Source: Gemmatimonas sp.
GTDB lineage: Bacteria > Gemmatimonadota > Gemmatimonadetes > Gemmatimonadales > Gemmatimonadaceae
Direction: 5' to 3'
DNA length: 64,000 nt
Assembly (NCBI RefSeq): GCF_031426495.1
Contig: NZ_JANPLK010000002.1
Location: forward strand, 183,481-247,480
In this document: positions 61,285 to 64,000 of the stretch, one piece after another
Layout of the letters: every line of letters begins with the position of its first letter
How positions within the stretch are numbered: the first letter of the stretch is position 1
Notes under the pieces: generated by a model
What the model saw: the letters and a program-made list of their open reading frames with translations, nothing else
Database searches by the model: none
What the model was told of the DNA's origin: nothing
Position numbers and translations under genes: made by a program

Positions 61285-63261
61285 CTACTCGGGCAGCGTT
61301 CGCCGCAGCTCCATCAACAGGTTCTGCAAATCCGCCGGGCTGATGCCGGGGATCTGACCCGCCTGCGCCAGCGTGGCCGGACGGATGCGCGTGAGCTTCT
61401 GGCGCGCTTCAATGGAGATCGTGGTCATCGCCTCGTAATCCAGCGACTCGGGCAACGACACCGACCCCTGCGCCTTGAGGCGATTGGCGCGATTGCGCTC
61501 CTTCTCGAAGTAGCGCTCGTACTTGATCTCGAGCTCCGCGCCGACCACCGCGTCCACCGGCAGATCGTCGCCTACTCCGGCGGCGGCGAACAGCACCTGC
61601 AACGACACGTCCTGGCGGCGCGTGAGTTCGATGGCGCGCACCGCGTGCAGCAGGGGCGCCGATCCCACCGCCAGCAACAGTGGGTCGGCTACCATGGGCG
61701 TCATGCTTGTGCGCTCCGCCAGCGCGTATGCCTCGCGCACCGCGCCCAGACGCACCGCCATCTGCGCCTGCTCGGCCGGCGCCAACAGACCCAGGCCATC
61801 GGCGATCTCGCCGAGTCGCGCGAGCGCGTTGTCCTGTCGCACCGTGAGACGGAATTCGCTGCGTGACGTGAACAACCGATACGGTTCGTCGACTCCGCGC
61901 GTGACCAGATCGTCGATGAGCACACCGATGTAGCTCGTCTCGCGACCGAGGATCACCGGCTCGCGTTCTTGCACCCAACGGGCCGCATTCAGTCCGGCGA
62001 TCACGCCCTGTCCGGCCGCTTCTTCGTAGCCCGTCGTGCCGTTTACCTGACCTGCGAAATACAGACCGTGTACGGCGCGCGATGCGAGCGTCGAGGACAG
62101 TTGCGTGGGCGGATAATAGTCGTACTCGATCGCGTAGCCGGCGCGCGTCATGCGCACGTCTTCGAGACCGCGCACACTGCGCAGGATGGCGAGTTGCACC
62201 GGTGCCGGCAGCGACGTCGACAGCCCGTTCACATACAGCTCGCTCGTGTCGTGTCCCTCCGGCTCGAGAAAGAGCTGGTGCTGCGCCTTGTCGGGAAACT
62301 TCACGACCTTGTCTTCGACACTCGGGCAATAGCGCGGACCGCGCGATGCGATCGCACCACCGTACATCGCCGACTCGGCGAGATGCATGGCGATGATCGA
62401 CGTACCCGCTTCGTCGAGCATCGTGAGCCAGCAGGGCATCTGCGCCGGATGACGCGTGTGTTGCGCACCGTCGATGAGCGCCGCGCGAGGCGTCGTCCAG
62501 AAATGCGACCACGAATAGTCGAACTGTTCGATTTCGCTGTGCTGCAATGTGAGATCGTTCGTACGCACGCTGCGTCCATCGATGCGCGGCGGCGTCCCCG
62601 TCTTGAAGCGCTCCGTGGTGAGGCCGAGCGCGTCGAGCTGTTCGCCGAGCAACACCGACGAGGCTTCACCGGCGCGACCGCCGCTGATCTGCGTACCGGT
62701 GCCGATGTGCATCTTGCCGCGACCGAACGTGCCGGTGGTGAGCACGACCGCGCGTGCACCGAAGCGACGACCTTCCAGCGTTTCCACGCCCGACACGCGC
62801 TCGCCGCTCCCGTCGAACAGCAGCCGGGCCACCATGCCCTGGACGGTGACGAGGTTCGGCTGCGCTTCGAGCAGCTGTCGCACGGCGCGTCGATAAAGTC
62901 CGCGATCGCACTGCGCACGCGGCGCCCACACGGCAGGGCCCTTTCCGCGGTTGAGCATCCGAAACTGCACCGAGGCCAGGTCGGTGGCGCGCGCCATGAT
63001 GCCGCCCAACGCGTCGACTTCACGCACCACTGTGCCTTTGGCGATGCCACCGATGGCCGGGTTGCACGAGAGTTGTCCGATCTGCTCGAGGGCGCCGGTG
63101 ATCAGCGCCACCGAGGCACCCGATCGGGCGGCGGCCACGGCGGCCTCCGTTCCCGCGTGTCCGGCGCCGATCACAACGACGTCGAACGACGCCTCGACGA
63201 CATCGCTGGCAGCGGCAGCGCCGGCGGTGGAGTGCAACTGGTGGGTGGGGGGTACGCTCAT
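61285..63261 (-). CDS. mnmG: tRNA U34 carboxymethylaminomethyl synthase subunit MnmG
   Basis: 658 residues from the ATG at 63261; the longer open frame adds unconserved residues. The FAD-binding start is VVVIGAGHAGTEAAVAAARS. IGQLSCNPAIGGIAKG (with the conserved Cys), GPAVWAPRAQCDRGLYRR and the C-terminal IEARQKLTRIRPATLAQAGQ with IPGISPADLQNLLM are all family marks. It works with MnmE to modify the wobble uridine. As in many genomes it lies close to parA-parB, but the MnmE partner is about 48 kb away in the window. Confidence 0.98.
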   Translation of the reverse strand: MSVPPTHQLHSTAGAAAASDVVEASFDVVVIGAGHAGTEAAVAAARSGASVALITGALEQIGQLSCNPAIGGIAKGTVVREVDALGGIMARATDLASVQFRMLNRGKGPAVWAPRAQCDRGLYRRAVRQLLEAQPNLVTVQGMVARLLFDGSGERVSGVETLEGRRFGARAVVLTTGTFGRGKMHIGTGTQISGGRAGEASSVLLGEQLDALGLTTERFKTGTPPRIDGRSVRTNDLTLQHSEIEQFDYSWSHFWTTPRAALIDGAQHTRHPAQMPCWLTMLDEAGTSIIAMHLAESAMYGGAIASRGPRYCPSVEDKVVKFPDKAQHQLFLEPEGHDTSELYVNGLSTSLPAPVQLAILRSVRGLEDVRMTRAGYAIEYDYYPPTQLSSTLASRAVHGLYFAGQVNGTTGYEEAAGQGVIAGLNAARWVQEREPVILGRETSYIGVLIDDLVTRGVDEPYRLFTSRSEFRLTVRQDNALARLGEIADGLGLLAPAEQAQMAVRLGAVREAYALAERTSMTPMVADPLLLAVGSAPLLHAVRAIELTRRQDVSLQVLFAAAGVGDDLPVDAVVGAELEIKYERYFEKERNRANRLKAQGSVSLPESLDYEAMTTISIEARQKLTRIRPATLAQAGQIPGISPADLQNLLMELRRTLPE

Positions 63262-63376
63262 ATCGCTTGAAGCTAGACGCGGTAGCAAGCCAGTTCCGCC
63301 GCGACCGCCTGCGCTGCTATATCCCGATATATCCTTGAGACATTGCCCCATCCTCACCTGCCGACCACGAACGCTC

Positions 63377-63667
63377 ATGCCGCTGATCCTCCCGAACACC
63401 GCGCCCACCTTGCTGATCCGGAAGTCGGCGTTCGAACGCGTCGAGATGACCCGCGCTCAGGTGGACGAAGCGCTGGGGCTCACACCTGACGAATTCCGGA
63501 TCGAAGGGTCGTTGATCGCGATCGGACCGCTGGTCGGCGAGGACACACTGAGTGACCTGATCGAACGCCTCGAAGCCGCGGGACTCGTGTATTACGACGA
63601 TTTCTTCGAGTTGAGCGGCAACTGGCCCGAATGGCTCCGGCTCTTCGCCATGGATGCCTCGATCTGA
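63377..63667 (+). CDS. Hypothetical small acidic protein
   Basis: 96 residues from the ATG at 63377. It reads MPLILPNTAPTLLIRKSAFE, then QVDEALGLTPDEFRIEG and a C-terminal WPEWLRLFAMDASI. It is acidic, with no signal or membrane segment and no recognised family. It diverges from mnmG, and its 3' end overlaps the next gene on the other strand by 76 bp. Codon-position composition looks coding. Confidence 0.65.
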   Translation: MPLILPNTAPTLLIRKSAFERVEMTRAQVDEALGLTPDEFRIEGSLIAIGPLVGEDTLSDLIERLEAAGLVYYDDFFELSGNWPEWLRLFAMDASI

Positions 63668-63954
63668 TTGACCAGCTTACGATGTCGTTCAGCGGACAAC
63701 CACACGTCGCTCCGCCGGAGCACCCCTTCCCAGCCGCAGCCAATACACCAGCTACGGCGGAAGCGCTCACCCAGCACCCGCCACCCGCCCACGCGCTCGA
63801 TCGCCAGTGTTTCATCGTCGCACATCGGGCAGGCGTCGCCGTCGGGGATCATCATGACGAAGGCCTTGGTGGCGAGCCAGATGAACACGCAGCGAATCGT
63901 CACGAAAAAGACGATGAAGATGGCTGCATCGGTCCAGCTCCAGCGTCCTGGCAT
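63592..63954 (-). CDS. Hypothetical protein with N-terminal helix and zinc ribbon
   Basis: 120 residues. An N-terminal membrane helix (AAIFIVFFVTIRCVFIWLA) is followed by two CxxC pairs (GDACPMCDDE and WCIGCGWEG), which form a likely zinc ribbon. The C-terminal tail is basic and hydrophilic. The function is unknown. The 3' end overlaps the convergent small acidic protein gene. Confidence 0.7.
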   Translation of the reverse strand: MPGRWSWTDAAIFIVFFVTIRCVFIWLATKAFVMMIPDGDACPMCDDETLAIERVGGWRVLGERFRRSWCIGCGWEGVLRRSDVWLSAERHRKLVNQIEASMAKSRSHSGQLPLNSKKSS

Positions 63955-63978
63955 CAGAAAAATCTAAGCGGGAGAGCG

Positions 63979-64000
63979 ATGTGGTTGAAAACGCTGGTTC
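63979..64000 (+). CDS. Possible start of a further gene, cut by the window edge
   Basis: ATG at 63979 follows GGGAGAG at a normal spacing and reads MWLKTLV before the window ends. The start context is good, but only seven codons are visible. Confidence 0.35.

Noticed and set aside
61015..61343. Short open frames in the CTTCGCG repeat cluster
   Set aside because: They are translations of the tandem units and appear on both strands in several frames.
61969..63270. 433-codon plus-strand frame over mnmG
   Set aside because: Antisense shadow of a universally conserved gene.

Overview
The window is high-GC bacterial chromosome from the replication-origin neighbourhood of a didermic organism. The left half holds the rpmH-rnpA-yidD-yidC-mnmE block diverging from dnaA-dnaN and the RNase P RNA gene. 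The right half holds parA-parB with two parS sites and mnmG. Lipoprotein signals, an OmpA-type lipoprotein, a GWxTD-domain protein, Nif3, Tex, TldD/TldE and a baeRF3 protein fit an environmental Gram-negative. Gene content and style most resemble Gemmatimonadota, but this is an inference from protein families, not a measured placement.

Region by region. 1-9.7 kb: a partial metallo-beta-lactamase-fold protein, an ArsR regulator, a 0.9 kb gene-free stretch, a sigma-54 activator whose receiver has lost key residues, a response regulator overlapping a large PAS histidine kinase, a LOG-family protein and an MprF-like synthase. 9.8-12.3 kb: upp, a DUF2225 protein and an HELTH metallopeptidase. 12.5-19.4 kb: the rpmH and dnaA divergons. 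19.5-22.1 kb: a lipoprotein, rnpB and an AraC-type regulator. 22.1-26.2 kb: an accessory island with a decayed IS3 split by an IS30 copy (catalytic Glu replaced by Lys) and three low-GC genes of unknown function. Imperfect direct repeats of about 160 bp bracket it, and each repeat encodes the C-termini of both flanking genes on opposite strands. 26.3-45.2 kb: a chemoreceptor, pyrE, a Ser/Thr kinase, GWxTD-polA, a lone prepilin, an acyltransferase, an MFS transporter, Tex and a SWIM/SNF2 helicase. 45.3-51.4 kb: the TldD/TldE pair, a dipeptidase, and an HPF-like gene overlapping a baeRF3 gene, a likely ribosome-hibernation pair. 51.5-57.7 kb: an OmpA lipoprotein and a nucleoside-type ABC importer operon with an embedded nif3. 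57.8-64 kb: parB, parA, parS, a SIMPL-domain protein, mnmG and two small genes with overlapping 3' ends.

The most unusual non-coding signal is a set of large modular palindromes in intergenic gaps. They are built from different short vocabularies: 7-bp GTACGGA-like units, CCCTTCGCG units, and long arms containing ACCACGGAT or GGGAACACGGA. Several share CTGTTGCTGTTG-like flanks, and four of the six lie exactly between convergent genes. The best candidates for undescribed biology are these palindromes, the island with its gene-tail-restoring repeats, and the HPF/baeRF3 couple. Two conserved genes, rnpA and pyrE, have no ATG, GTG or TTG where homology says translation should start.
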